Positions 1-9,898 of a stretch of 39,182 bases of DNA are shown in pieces. Within the stretch, counting starts at the first letter, position 1. Every line of letters starts with the position of its first letter. The position numbers and the translations under genes are program-made. This DNA comes from Chara braunii. Lineage: Eukaryota > Streptophyta > Charophyceae > Charales > Characeae. The stretch lies in contig BFEA01000118.1 of assembly GCA_003427395.1 (NCBI GenBank), positions 3,158,751 to 3,197,932 of the forward strand, in the 5' to 3' direction. The notes beneath the pieces are model-generated. The model searched no databases. It saw only the letters and a list, made by a program, of their open reading frames with translations, and was not told the origin of the DNA.

Positions 1-56
1 GGGTGTGTGTGGGTGGGGTGAGGTGCGTGGGTGGGTGCGAGTGTGTGTGTGTGTGT
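1..56. repeat. GT-rich simple repeat
   Basis: The window opens with a G/T-only-like low-complexity tract that ends in a run of GT dinucleotides. No gene is visible between here and the foldback element at 248. Confidence 0.8.
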
Positions 57-247
57 CCCCTTGCGGCCAATGCTCCTTAAGGGATAGGATAATGAAAGAC
101 GAAAGGTGACCACAAAATGACTTGTCACTATAAAACTATAAGGAATCATGCCAATAAGATTGCTCCTTTGCACTGCTTGTTCTCTCAGGCGCGATAAATG
201 TAATTATGCATAGCATGGTATTATGCACACCCTTTTTTTTTTGGGAT

Positions 248-435
248 GACTTCAGTAGAGTCACAAAAATGAGTTAAAATTGCACTATGGGGCAAGATAC
301 AGTTTTCAATTGCACTTTAGGCATTCTACCTGGCCAGAAAGTTGGGTTGTATACATCGTTGAAACTGCAAGTCGAAACTGTATCTTGGCCCATAGTGCAA
401 TTATAACTCATTTTGTGACTCCTGCGTAGTTTCCC
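248..435. repeat. Foldback (long inverted repeat) element
   Basis: Two arms of about 49 bases, 258-307 and 374-421, are near-perfect reverse complements (a few mismatches and one-base indels), separated by a 66-base spacer. Weaker pairing continues outward toward 248 and 435. An RNA from either strand would fold into one long hairpin. The structure fits a MITE-like foldback element or a small-RNA precursor. I see no clear target-site duplication, so mobility is not shown. Confidence 0.75.
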
Positions 436-442
436 CGCCTTT

Positions 443-600
443 TTTTTAATAGAAAAACCTTAATGAGGCAGGGAGTTCACTTGCAGGGGTGATAGAAGCA
501 ACCCTTGTAAGTGGTCCCCGGTTGGAGGGCTCCATCTATTAGTGGGGAGCAACACTTGCTGGAAATGGGATCCAGCGTCCCAGAGTATTACAAATCGACA
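443..600 (-). mobile_element. LINE/SINE 3'-tail fragment with terminal stem-loop
   Basis: Read on the minus strand this carries the GGGACGCTGG...CCAGC tail motif, then GCTCCCCACTAATAGATGG, then a stem-loop (arms 478-490 and 501-513, 11 Watson-Crick pairs and 2 G-T pairs), then a poly-A run (T run at 440-447). It is the same architecture as the 3' end of the LINE at 18648-19072, so I infer a 5'-truncated copy or a SINE sharing that tail. It carries no coding sequence. Confidence 0.6.
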
Positions 601-783
601 GACACTTGAAAAAGGACATGTATGAATGACTATCAATTGAGCTAACACTTTGGCCTACAGAACAACTGTGCATGCACTGTGGTTCCTTGCGGTGCTATCT
701 TAAATTGACACTTCTTCTTTTCCCAGTCCTAAAATGGCTTATTCTTTTTTTTTTTTTCGGTCTCTGCCTCCAGATGTAGTACC

Positions 784-975
784 CGGTGGCTGCTTTTACC
801 TTGGCCGGCGTGAGGGGTGAGAGGGGTAGAGGGGTAGAGAGTAGGGAGTGAGTGAGTGGGCAAGCGAGAGGAGAGCCATAGGTGGGGGGCGGTGGCGGGG
901 GGCCGATGTGGTATATTTAAGGAGGGGGAGGGCGGTGGGGGGGCGGGAGGGGGCAAGAGACGGAAGGGGGGGGGG
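784..975. repeat. Purine-rich, G-rich low-complexity tract
   Basis: The plus strand is dominated by G and A, with GAG/GTG repeats and several G runs, including a run of ten or more G near 966-975. A T run lies just before it at 746-757. Proline-rich open frames on the minus strand are by-products of the composition. Confidence 0.75.
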
Positions 976-1098
976 GAGGTGGACTACGGGGCCAGGATTG
1001 GGAGAGCCCGCATCTGGGAGAAGGACAAAGTCCATTGACATGCGGGAAAATTGGAAGAGTCGTCTCGGTACTCTCTCCCATTGTCTTTCTGTTGAGAA

Positions 1099-1452
1099 CT
1101 AGGGACGCCACTTAAGGTTTTTATAATCGTCTAGAAAGCACAACCTCCTGTTTTTGTCTGTCCATGTGTCTGATAAAATTTGAATGAAATCGCGTTTTCT
1201 CGCCGGCTCCGGTTCCCTTCGGAGCATGGTTTGTCGTTCCTTCAATGCTTCTTCAGCCTTTGCTGTGATTGTGTCAATCACAGAGGTTCTGACTTGCATG
1301 AAGCCGAATGTGTGTTGTTGTTTTTCATGAGCACAACACATTCTCCACGCCGCCATGAGTACTGCGAGTCTAGTATATGTGAAGAGGTTGAGTGTGAAAG
1401 GGGACCACTGTGTCGCCCCCGACTGGGGCTTCCCTAGCAAAATGGTGCCCAC
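1099..1452 (-). CDS. Unrecognised exon-like open frame
   Basis: A 117-codon minus-strand frame with balanced composition, unlike the low-complexity frames around it. Its second half is charged and helical-looking (AKAEEALKERQTMLRRE, then KRDFIQILSDTW). The DFIQILSD stretch faintly recalls the mid-region of cytochrome P450s, but no other P450 motif is present, so I do not assign that family. Another minus-strand frame at 1434-1590 encodes a hydrophobic segment (YWIVSWWLFFGAGGMLLGTI) that could be a membrane helix of a neighbouring exon. Splice sites are not convincing. It could be a host exon, a relic, or a chance frame. Confidence 0.25.
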   Translation of the reverse strand: MGTILLGKPQSGATQWSPFTLNLFTYTRLAVLMAAWRMCCAHEKQQHTFGFMQVRTSVIDTITAKAEEALKERQTMLRREPEPARKRDFIQILSDTWTDKNRRLCFLDDYKNLKWRP

Positions 1453-1612
1453 ATTCCACGGGAGGTGTTACTTTGTAAGATGGTGCCGAGCAGCATCCCA
1501 CCAGCTCCAAAGAAGAGCCACCATGAGACAATCCAGTAAGCAGTGTTCCAGGGTGACTCTTTTCTTTGGGAAGGTCTGTGTAGTACCGTAGAAGCACACA
1601 GGCAACAGTTTG

Positions 1613-1966
1613 TGTGGCGGACCCGCCGAAATGGCGGTCCGTTAGGATGAAGACGAAGGGGTGAGCAAGACGGAGGTGGAGATGGAGCTGGAAGGGAGCT
1701 CTGACGCGGACTCAACACGCACGTTCTCCAAAATGTGCAGAATAAAGAATGAATCGAAAACAGACAACAGTCGGAGCATACCCCCAACGGACTGATTGGA
1801 CTGGACTGGCCTGGCTTGATACTAACAGTGGTACCGGGCATGACTTTACTTCACTAGAACAGCATACGGCCTGTGGGGTCAGGCCACGACCTGATCCCAC
1901 AGGCCGAACAGGCAAATAGCCCGGTAGGCCCTGGCTGTAGACTAGGGCAGATAGAGGCCCGCTGCA
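1613..1966. repeat. LTR-like dispersed repeat, copy 1
   Basis: The repeat begins TGTGGCGGACCC and ends GCTGCA, giving the TG...CA ends typical of LTRs. A second copy of the same length class lies at 15205-15586, and a third locus at 11084 has only the first 35 bases. An AATAAA hexamer is at 1741-1746 on the plus strand. No flanking target-site duplication, primer-binding site or polypurine tract is obvious, so it may be a solo LTR. It is not shown to belong to the gypsy element to its right. Confidence 0.55.
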
Positions 1967-2824
1967 CAATCCTCAGACCTGTAGTGGATCGCAAGAGTCA
2001 TAAACACGCTATCCGCAAAAGCAGCGGAACTCTGCAATAAAGAAAGGCTAGAAATCTATGATGTGGAGCAAGCTCCATGTGGAGTCCATGCGATGCAGCC
2101 TAAGCTATATAATATCAAATAAAAAACAAATGTCTGGTATACACATCCTAACTAACAATAGAAAATGAAATATAGCATGATACAATCCTACAGTCTTGGA
2201 GGCAATTGCCTCAGTGCTGAAAGGAAAAAAAAACAATATGACACAAGTAATGTCATGTCGTTGAACCACTAAGAGTGGGATGGTCTCAGAGGGGGTGAAG
2301 GCAACCTAAGAATCGGAACTCCTAAGGGCGGTCACATATGAAGGTGGGATAGGTCATCAGACTCAGGGTGAGTGAGTGGTAGTGAAGCAGAACCAATAAC
2401 CCTAACAGATAGATCATCAAGGCGGGTAATGCTCGACGAAAAGGTGATACCATGCGGGGTCGACCATGAAAGGGGAGTCTGGAATAGGGTGGACGTATGC
2501 CTAGCTGAAGGCATGCAATGGTCGGCACTAGGGTGATGAGGGATGTAGTGGGTGAGAGAAACATGCACACAAATCACCGACTGGGAGAGGGAGCTAGATC
2601 TGGGAGCAGGGAAGCCAAAATAATGTTATGGTCTCAATGCCTATGCGATACCAAGGGAGAGCCCAACTCAGAGAGACCCAACTAAGTGAGACCTTCATGC
2701 GACACATGCAAGGGAATATATATGGTAGGGTGGTGGGGTGAGGGAGTCACGTCCACAGTAGTTGAAGTCGATAAGATGGTTGAAGTTGAGAAGTTAGCTG
2801 AAGTCGTCGTAGGTGATCAGAGTG
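1967..2824. other. Non-coding stretch 3' of the chromovirus
   Basis: No supported gene. It holds a perfect 14-bp palindrome at 2199-2212 (GAGGCAATTGCCTC), a short GGAGC/GCTCC foldback near 2071-2083, an A run near 2225, and an ATATATAT motif near 2717-2725 that would read as a TATA element on the minus strand. It is where the 3' UTR and 3' LTR of the minus-strand gypsy element should lie, but I found no matching 5' LTR. Confidence 0.4.
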
Positions 2825-3538
2825 TCAGTCATTGAGATGCTGAGGGCATAGACGAGTGCGATGTGGACGCTCGGAGACGTCCGTCTGCTGTTGAAGAATG
2901 ACTTCAGAGGGAGCGGACTCGTCCTTAGCAATCTCCTCAGCCGGAGGAGAAGGAAAACGGTCAATCGGCTGAGGAGATGTCTCAGCACGGCGAGCACGGT
3001 CATATACACGCACCAACATCCAGGCGTGCTCCAAGTGCTCGAGGGGCTCCCAAGTAGCCTCGTCATCAGAATAGCCCTTCCAACGCATAAGGTACTCGAT
3101 GCGTGGAGGGGTATCGTCGGTAACTCGGCGAGATACGATGTCGGAATTGTCGAACACCTCGTGACCGTCCACCACGATACGTGGATGACGCTCATAAGGA
3201 CGTCCGACAAAGTGCTCGAACGGTCTGCGATAAGAACACAACAAAGAGACGTGGTAAACATCGTGTACACAAGTCTGTTGAAGGTAATCAGGTAGCTTCA
3301 CACGAAAGCTGACTGGACTAGCGACAGTATCAGAACTGACGGTGTGAAGGATGCGGCATGAACCGAAGAAGCGACGCTTGAACTTGCGAAGCGTATCCGC
3401 TTCGAGCTGCAAGTGGCATGCGTTGACGAACACATCGTCACCGACCTTGAATGGATAATCCATTCGTGATCGGTTCACTCGTGATGCCATGCGAGTTTGG
3501 GAGTCGACTAGACTCTCGTCGTCATGTGGGTGATCCAA
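2825..3538 (-). pseudogene. Integrase C-terminal region and chromodomain
   Basis: A 237-codon open piece. Residues about 30-115 match the integrase C-terminal region of gypsy elements (KVGDDVFV, LRKFKRRFFGSCRI, HDVYHVSLL). Residues about 126-180 (2999-3163) form a chromodomain with the hallmark EYLMRWKGYSDDEATWEP. In chromoviruses this module binds modified histones and steers integration into heterochromatin. The tail after residue 180 is low-complexity. It is fused in the same polyprotein direction as the integrase core just upstream (3539-4007), from which it is now separated by stop codons. This is the best-preserved part of the element. Confidence 0.88.
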
Positions 3539-4007
3539 TCGTTAAGCGCATGACAACGAGTGTCTGGGCGCAATCGCAACGGTCATAGGAAGTCCGCGGG
3601 TACGTGAGGGTGGTAGCCGAAGTCGCCATAAAATGGCGACATCCCTGTGACTAGCGAAACGACGTGGTTATACGCAATCTTCGTGTGGGCTAAGTGTAAG
3701 TCTCACTACTGGTCACCCCTAATAAACCTTCGGAGGATATTACCAAGAGTTTTATTGGTGACCTTTGTCTGACCATCCGTCTGAGGGTGGTAAGATGATA
3801 AAAAGTGGAGTTTGGATCTGTACACCTCGTGTAGGTGTCCCCAGAACGTGTTGGTAAAGCGTGAGTCATGGTCAGAGATGATGCTCTTAGGTAAGCTGTG
3901 ATCTCTTGCGATCGGTCGAAGATGATGCCAGCGACCTCACAAGTGCTAATGCGATAGCGGCATGGAACAAAACATGTACGTTTCGTGAAGTGATCGACGA
4001 CGACCAA
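3539..4007 (-). pseudogene. Integrase catalytic core, E-to-K at active site
   Basis: The first motif VVVDHFTKRTCFVP begins at 4007. After a frame change near 3900 the core resumes with SIISDHDSRFTN (second Asp near 3874) and HPQTDGQTKVTNKTLG. Exactly 35 residues lie between the second Asp and the Lys of QTK (codon 3763-3765). The DD35E rule of retroviral-type integrases requires Glu there, so the catalytic Glu is replaced by Lys. With the frameshift, this integrase should be dead. Alternative alignment is unlikely because the spacing and the HPQTDGQT motif are both canonical. Confidence 0.85.
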
Positions 4008-4196
4008 GATAGCATAATGACCGCACTTAGTGGGTGGAAGAAGGGGACCAACGAAATCTATCGAGATGGATTGCCAACGACCCTCAGGTATGGGTAGGGG
4101 CTGAAGTTACACATACGGAAGGTGGTTCACACTGTTCACCTCCTGACAGGTAGGACACTCCTGAATGTAGGCTTTGACGAAGTCCTTGAACTTTGG

Positions 4197-5075
4197 TCAG
4201 ACATAAAGGCGGCATACACGAGCCAATGTCTTGTGGAAGCCCATATGATCTGCTACGGCCAAGACGCGGAGCTGTCTAGTGGAGGGAACGCAGATACGTG
4301 GTTCTACCTGACCATATCTGTGATGCCAGCACACAAGACAATTCTCACCGAGTGAGTATGAGGGAACAGTCTTGCCACTCCGCAGTGTCAAATGTATGAC
4401 ACGATAATCTAGGCAGTGGTGGAACTGAGTGCAATATGCGTCGATCACCGGCTGATCAACAGTGGTGATGGAGATGGCGGCAAGATGAATGGATTCTTGA
4501 TTGTGACCAGGAGGGCGGGACAAGGCATCGACGATGCAGTTCGTTTCACCCTTGATGACCTGAGTGGTGAAATTGAACTCGGATAAATCATGCCACAGTG
4601 TGTTTGTCGAAGAGAAAGTTTGTGCTTCGTGAGGAAAGCTTGGACAACCGAGTTGTCTGTGAGCACCGTGAAGGGCGCCCCGTGCAGATAATAACGCCAA
4701 TGTTGGGTAGCATAAACTACTGCAAGAACCTCACATTCATAGACAGTGAAGTTTATCCCGACAGGCAGGTGCTTACGGGAGTAGAAAGCGATCGGGCAAT
4801 CCCTAACATGAGCCTCGACAGTCTCATCCTCCGCGATGGTCGGGGAGTAAGTAACGGGAGGACTGCCAGTGGAGGGAAGTGGTGGGAGGAGGCGTTAGTC
4901 GAGAATCAATGTGAGCAGAAGGAGGGGGGAAATGAGGAACATGGGGATAAGGTGAATTAGGAGGAGAGGAAAACACCTGAGAAAGTATAGCTCCTACTTC
5001 AAATACTGACACATCAGTGATAACGATGAAAGGACGATCAAAATCGGGGAGGCGAAGAACCGACGCACAAGTCAC
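4197..5075 (-). pseudogene. RNase H and H2C2 zinc-binding region
   Basis: The piece from 5075 starts RLPDFDRPFIVITDVSVFEV and reaches GAILSQ, the start of the gypsy RNase H domain. The Asp of the first catalytic motif is visible in ITDVS. The fold resumes in the piece from 4700, with KGETNCIVDALSRPPG (the RNase H end, N..VDALSR) and then LRVLAVADHMGFHKTLARV, the H2C2 integrase zinc domain. The two pieces are in different frames and the middle of RNase H is scrambled by an insertion or frameshift near 4700-4900. Confidence 0.82.
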
Positions 5076-6159
5076 CGCCCTTGAGGACCCGAAAGGCGTC
5101 CTCGCAGAGGGGTGTCCAAAACCATGGTGGGTTCTTGTGGAGGAGGGTGAAGGTGAGGACGTAGGAATAGCTTGTGTATCCCTGGATGAAATTACTATAG
5201 TAACTGGTAACGCTTAAGAAATTGATGCTGCTTGGAGGATGTGGGGACGGGCCACTCCACAATAGCAGTGATCTTCGCGTCGTCCATGTGGAGACCCTGA
5301 TCACTTTACGTTGGGCAAAGCGACACTTACTAAGCTTGGCATAAAAGTCATGCTTGCGTAAGCACTGTAGGACATCGCGGAGGTGTCTGAGATGGTCTTC
5401 TAAGGTACGACTACAAACCAAGATGTCGTCCAGGTATATGAGAACGTATTATCCAAGGATGTCCCTAAAGATATCGTTCATCTCCGCCAGGAAGGTGTGC
5501 ATTGGTGAGGCCGAATGACATCAATGTGAACTCGTCTTCAGTTGATCCTTTGTGGCAACGCGGATCTGGTGGTAGCTGCTACGAAGATCGATATTTGTGA
5601 AGATGTCGTGCCTGCTAGACGGTCAAACAACCTATCCACGCGAGGCATGGGATAATTGTTCTCAACCGTGTAACGATTAAGGCCGCGGTAGTCAACGCAG
5701 AGGTGAAGAGTTTTGTTCGTTTTGCGAGCAAAGAGGGGGGTGCAACCCAATGGGAGAGTTACTGGGTCTAATGAAACCCAGTCCAAGGAGCTCCTAAAGC
5801 CGACGCTCGAGTTCCGTCACCTCTGGAATCGAGAGTCGGTAGGGTGCCTGATGGTGGATACGATTGTCAGACATGAGTTGGATAAAATGCTCAACACCGC
5901 GCATCGGAGAGATCCCGCTATATGGGAAATACGAGGGGAAAACGCCGCAATACTCTCGAATCAGATCGCGAACGGTGGACTTTAATTCGGTCGGGAACCG
6001 TGTGAGTTCCTCAACGTCTGCGTCGATAGAAGGCGCATGTGTGGATTCGACAGTGGACGGCATAGGGGTCTGGGATGTCGAGGGTGTATCCGTAGGCTTA
6101 GGGATGAATGTAGAGATGAGAGTCGCGAAGATTGAGGAAAGGTCAGGGGGATGCTCCAA
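5038..6159 (-). pseudogene. Reverse transcriptase, frameshifted, YLDD box kept
   Basis: Three pieces in order: the N-terminal approach with PYRLSIPEVTELERRL (5794-6159); TPLFARKTNKTLHLCVDYRGLNRYTV and YPMPRVDRLFDRLAG (5538-5786); and the thumb/connection from CSRTLEDHLRHLRDVLQCL (5038-5421). The polymerase active site is present as YLDDILVCSR, with YLDD at 5425-5436. A TAA stop sits five codons upstream at 5449-5451 in the same frame. Each piece is in a different frame from the next, so at least two frameshifts are present. The overlap with the RNase H piece at 5038-5075 reflects another shift. Confidence 0.87.
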
Positions 6160-6593
6160 TGAGATGAGCTAAATGTTGGGACAAAGTGAATCATAGCGAA
6201 GAAGATCCATGACGTTCACTGAGTAGAACGTGACGTCCTCCTATGGTACGAAATGAGCAAACTGTCCAGGAGAAGTGACGACGATGTCTGGGTGGGACCC
6301 AGAGGAACGAGGGTCCTGGGAGGTAGGTCGGGAGGGGTGTCGCCCGTGGTTCCAATGAAGGGGACTCGATGGGTTTGACCACACTTCGTTTTGAGAACCA
6401 ATGTCTCTGTCGCCCATTAGGCCTCTTTGCCACGAAAACGGCGAGACCACGGTGTGTCAAGGATAAAGTCGTACCCAGTCTCCAACACGTCGAAGTATGT
6501 GGAGGAATGCTAACGCCAAGGCGTCTGGGTACTATCCGGTGGTTGTAGGGTGAGGGAAAAGTGGAGGTCAGGGACCGCCTGATCGAAGAAGCG
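6160..6593 (-). pseudogene. Protease-RT linker, heavily decayed
   Basis: Minus-strand frames here are short and none gives a clean domain. One frame includes a GYDFILDTPWSRRF-like stretch near 6440-6475 that fits the region after the protease in gypsy polyproteins. The segment is best read as the protease-to-RT linker with frameshifts. Confidence 0.4.
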
Positions 6594-6977
6594 CTACGTC
6601 TTGTTATCTCCGAGGGTAACGGAGATAGGAGAGCAGGACCCGGAGGTAGCTAGACAAACGTGGTACACCCTCATAGGTGTCCCCAAGCGGATAGGAATGA
6701 TGAACAGGGTGCGATCAGGGTCAGAGAGCAGAGTGAGAAGATGACGCATGACGTTTACATGTCTCGTGAGTCGCTCCTGACGAGCCTGAAGAATGCTGAA
6801 GTCCAGAAGAGATGACACAACGTCATCGCGAGTCGTCAGTTGAGCGCTACAACGAGCTGTATGAATGGCGCGACGCGTTAGAAGTCTGGGAGGGGAAGGA
6901 CTAGATGCAGCGGTCTGTGGTGAGGCAGAGGGAATTGCATCTGTCGTATCCTGAGGATCCTCTGGTGGGGTAGCCAA
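6594..6977 (-). pseudogene. Retropepsin-like protease, catalytic Asp missing
   Basis: A 127-codon piece. Residues about 94-117 read FIIPIRLGTPMRVYHVCLATSGSCSP, split here as FIIPIRLGTPM and VCLATSGSCSPIS, which matches the gypsy aspartic protease pattern in which a strand is followed by D-[ST]-G and then a flexible turn. The Asp is absent: TSG stands where DSG or DTG is expected. The N-terminal half is a low-complexity Ser/Pro/Thr linker and a coiled segment (LTRHVNVMRHLLTLL). The assignment rests on order and pattern; the sequence is too short for certainty. Confidence 0.55.
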
Positions 6978-7012
6978 AGGGGCAACCCGCGACTCGGTGG
7001 TCGGGAAGCTGG

Positions 7013-8329
7013 CTACGTGCTGGATGGGACTGGCCGAGCGGGGCCAGGTGGGGACTTAGATTGGCGCTGACGAGAAATGTCAGCATAGTGCCGATCGAGG
7101 GCGACATGGTATGAACACCGTGAAGAGGTGTGTCCATCCTGGCGGCAACGAAGACAACAATGACGGGCCTCGAGGGCTGCACGCTCCTTAGGGGATAGAG
7201 CTCTGCGAGGAGGGACGAAACCCTGAGGGAGGTCTATCTGAGGGACCCCGAACGTGCAGGCACTAGCCTGTGCAACCCAACTGCGCGCACGACCTATCAC
7301 GGACATAGCCATCTGCAAGCGCTCGGCCACCTGGATAGTGTCGTCATCCAAATGATAATGGATAATGTCCCGAAGCTCGATGTCCGCGGGGGTGTCGCCA
7401 AAGGTAGGGTCGAGCTCGACTGAGGCGTCCTCGCCCTACTCGAGAGAACTATAGCATCGAGAGAATGGCGCTCCAAGTCAAGCTGGTCGGCGAAAGCGGC
7501 CGGCGAAAGAGGATCGACCGCCAGTAGCACTACGTGACTGGGTGATGATGGCGGTGGATCGCGAAGAAGATGGGGCGTCGGAGAAGCGACTCCGCATCTT
7601 CCGGTATTGTCGAGCAGCCTCGCAGGCTTGCTCTGAGGAGGCAAAGGTCTGTCGCCAAAGATCCATGGAGTAGTCAGTATGAAGACTGACGACGAACCTG
7701 TTGGTCAAAAGGACCTCAGGTATGAGTGCCTCATCGCAAATGAGGTGGGCGTCCTGGAACACCCGAATGTGGCGCTCTAGGTCTGTTGGTGCAGAGGACC
7801 CGAGCCACTGCGTCTGTGTGACCCGATATAGGGCGTCGGTCGCGTCGTGGAGAGCGCCATAGCAGTCGTGAAGGAACGCGGTGAAATCCGCGAGAGCGGG
7901 AACCTCACTCGAGCGAGTACGATGGCTATAATAGTTTTCCCATGCGGAGAACGCGCTGCCTCACAATTTAGTTGCGAGCATAGAGAACCACAACTCCTGA
8001 CTAGTGTTAGTCAGTGTCAGCGCTCGTGTGGCAACTTGCAGCCAATGTGACACAGGAAGTGTACCATCGTAGTTGGGTATATTCGATAGGCGTACAAGGG
8101 TGGGACCACTGTGTTGACGGCGGGGGGAGAGAGGCTGATGGGCATGCAATGAGGCGGCAAATGTCGGGGCCGGTGTAGGGGTGGAAGTGCTGGCAGGCTT
8201 TGAGTCGGGGCCGTTGGTGGTTTCAAGGGTCAGCAAAGGTGGAGGTAACGGTTGCAACAAGTTGTGACAGAGTGGCGAAGGAGGGTAGAGGGGGAGGAGC
8301 CGGTCGAGGGAAACAAGCCGGCAAGACAA
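7013..8329 (-). pseudogene. Gag capsid and CCHC zinc knuckle
   Basis: One reading frame runs from 8329 to 7013 with a few stop codons, including TGA at 7961-7963 (where R, as in KLRGSA, would be expected) and TGA at 7478-7480. The capsid-like part has RLSNIPNYDGTLPVSHWLQV and VVSLHTDYSMDLWRQTFAS, typical of retrotransposon gag. Near 7110-7180 the CCLRCRQDGHTSSRC stretch is a canonical CX2CX4HX4C zinc knuckle, which packages the element RNA. The neighbouring PQSSS-type linker is low-complexity. Confidence 0.82.
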
Positions 8330-8408
8330 AGGTGAGAAGTGCAGTATAAGAAGAAGAAAAGTGAGCAGCGTGTGAAGGGTGAGGCTGTCTCAGGGAGAGA
8401 ATATCCGC

Positions 8409-9134
8409 CTAGAGTTGTGCAACGATGACCTGTAAGGTAGCCACTCGCTGGGTGCGTGGGGTCGGAGGTGGAGGAGGCGGAGAGGGTACCCTAGCAGGCA
8501 GAGGAGTAACGAATAGTGGCGGACCCTGAGGTGGGAGTGCGGAGAGGATGGGATGAGGATGGACTTCGGTCCGTAGTGCCAAGACCAAAGCGGGAAGCTG
8601 GTAAGCCATACCGGGGCGAGTAGGTGAAACTGTCGGGCCATATACCGGTATCTGGGCAGCAACACCTACGGTACTGACCGAAGCGGCAGGGGCGATAGGG
8701 GTCGATGGGTGTGCCGCAACAGATGGTATCGTCTGAGCGGCAACGATACTCACCACTGCAGAGGGGGAATGCTGGGTTTGACCCGCCGTGAAGGACGAAC
8801 CACCACGTCTCCGTGTTTGGAGTCGTGGGGAGCCGGACTGTAAGCCGGTAGGGGATGAAGTGTAAGAGTGGTGAGGAGAGCGATGATGAGAACACTTGAG
8901 GCGGTGAACTTCAAGGGCGAGCGCATTTACTTGCCTCTCCAGGAGTGCAAGAGCATCCAGTCGTGCTGACAAAGGTGCAAGGAGGGATGCAAGAACAACG
9001 TGAAGGGCCGTGAGGTCCACAGAGGTCTGACCCTGGACCGTCGGGTGCCTGGGCGCCTGGGAGATGGAGGACGCCACGACGATCTCCCTGGGTGTAGTCC
9101 CGTCCGAGGGCGGTGGACGTATGGGGGTAGACAT
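8409..9134 (-). pseudogene. Gag N-terminal region
   Basis: A 241-codon frame beginning with ATG at 9134, the most upstream plausible start of the element. Residues about 45-80 are a heptad-like Leu-rich segment (VVLASLLAPLSARLDALALL, then QVNALALEVHRL), probably a coiled coil. The rest is Pro/Ser/Thr-rich. It stops at 8409, and the gag capsid frame starts one frame over, so a frameshift lies near 8330-8408. I infer gag from position and composition. Confidence 0.6.
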
Positions 9135-9365
9135 TGCGGGAGGTGGAGAAAGAGGTGGGGAAAGAGTTAGGTTGTAGCGTGGGGACAGGGGACCATCGGT
9201 GAGAGGAAAGGGACCACGGGAGCGGAGTGGGTAATCGTTAGTCGGCTCGCCCCGTGACCAACGGGCCGCGCGTGAGAGGGTGACACAAATCCGGTCGACG
9301 GGATAGGAGCTGCTCGGGTCCAGGGTGGCCGGCGGGAGGGGGCGGGAGAGGAGTGGGGTTAGGAG

Positions 9366-9413
9366 AACCCTAAACCTTAGAAAAACCCTAAGAAAAGTTA
9401 AAAAACCCTAACC
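9366..9413. repeat. Telomere-like CCCTAA motifs
   Basis: Three AACCCTAA-type blocks (9366-9377, 9381-9392, 9400-9413) are separated by A-rich spacers. They resemble the plant telomere unit CCCTAAA but are not tandem. The same motif also occurs as a telo-box in plant promoters. Confidence 0.5.
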
Positions 9414-9585
9414 GAAGTTTGGGTGGTTAAGGTAGGGTAGCGATGACCTAAGAAACAAAATAGCAATGATAGAGGGAAGAGAGAAAAAAAATAAAAATAA
9501 ACAGTGAAATTTAAATAATAAAAATAATTAAAGAAATAAGTAGGCAAAATGTGAAGAAAGAAAGAATATTTGTTTTTTTTGAATT

Positions 9586-9630
9586 TTCGGCAGCATTTCC
9601 CTATTCCCCAGGGGATAAGAAATGTGTCAA
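9586..9630. repeat. Near-palindrome repeat, copy 1
   Basis: It begins TCGGCAGCATTTC, has a CCCC...GGGG core, and ends AAATGTGTC. It is the most diverged of three copies; the outer arm no longer pairs. Confidence 0.65.
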
Positions 9631-9762
9631 AAGGAAGGAGAGACCAAAATAAGCACACTAAGGTTCAAAATGCCGCAAATTATAAATTTCAGAAAAATAA
9701 ATAAATAAATGAGGAGGTAAAGGAGAGTGAATAAAAAATAAGTGTTGGATTTTTCAAAAACA

Positions 9763-9804
9763 TCGGCAGCATTTCGTTACCCCAATGGGGTCGAAGTGTG
9801 CCGA
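9763..9804. repeat. Near-palindrome repeat, copy 2
   Basis: A 42-base near-palindrome: outer arms TCGGCA and TGCCGA, then TTCG/CGAA, then CCCC/GGGG around an AAT loop. It would form a stable hairpin in DNA or RNA. Confidence 0.75.
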
Positions 9805-9856
9805 CAAAAGATATGAATAAGTAAGATGGGAGAGAATAGTTAGAAAAGAGAAAATT

Positions 9857-9898
9857 TCGGCAGCACTTCGTTAACCCCACGGGGTCAAAATGTTCGCC
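9857..9898. repeat. Near-palindrome repeat, copy 3
   Basis: Same order of motifs as copy 2 (TCGGCAGCACTTCG, CCCC/GGGG around AC). Also shared is a following AAATAAGTAAG-like tail, so the repeat unit is longer than the hairpin. Confidence 0.7.

Larger units (their letters stand above)
2825..9134 (-). mobile_element. Ty3/gypsy chromovirus, degenerate
   Basis: Reading from 9134 down to 2825 the order is gag N-terminal region, capsid, CCHC knuckle, protease, RT, RNase H, H2C2 zinc domain, integrase core, integrase C-terminus and chromodomain. Integrase downstream of RNase H identifies Ty3/gypsy rather than Ty1/copia, and the chromodomain identifies a chromovirus (Metaviridae). Several frame changes and stop codons separate the domains, and two catalytic residues appear lost (see the protease and integrase entries), so the copy is not autonomous. 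No matching LTR pair was found, so the outer boundaries are uncertain. Confidence 0.9.

Noticed and set aside
1099-1452. Cytochrome P450 fragment
   Set aside because: Only one short stretch (DFIQILSD) resembles the family; no heme-binding, ExxR or I-helix motif is nearby.
1613-1966. Assigning this LTR-like repeat as the 3' LTR of the chromovirus at 2825-9134
   Set aside because: No matching copy lies at the other end, the chromodomain ends about 860 bases away, and another copy sits alone at 15205.
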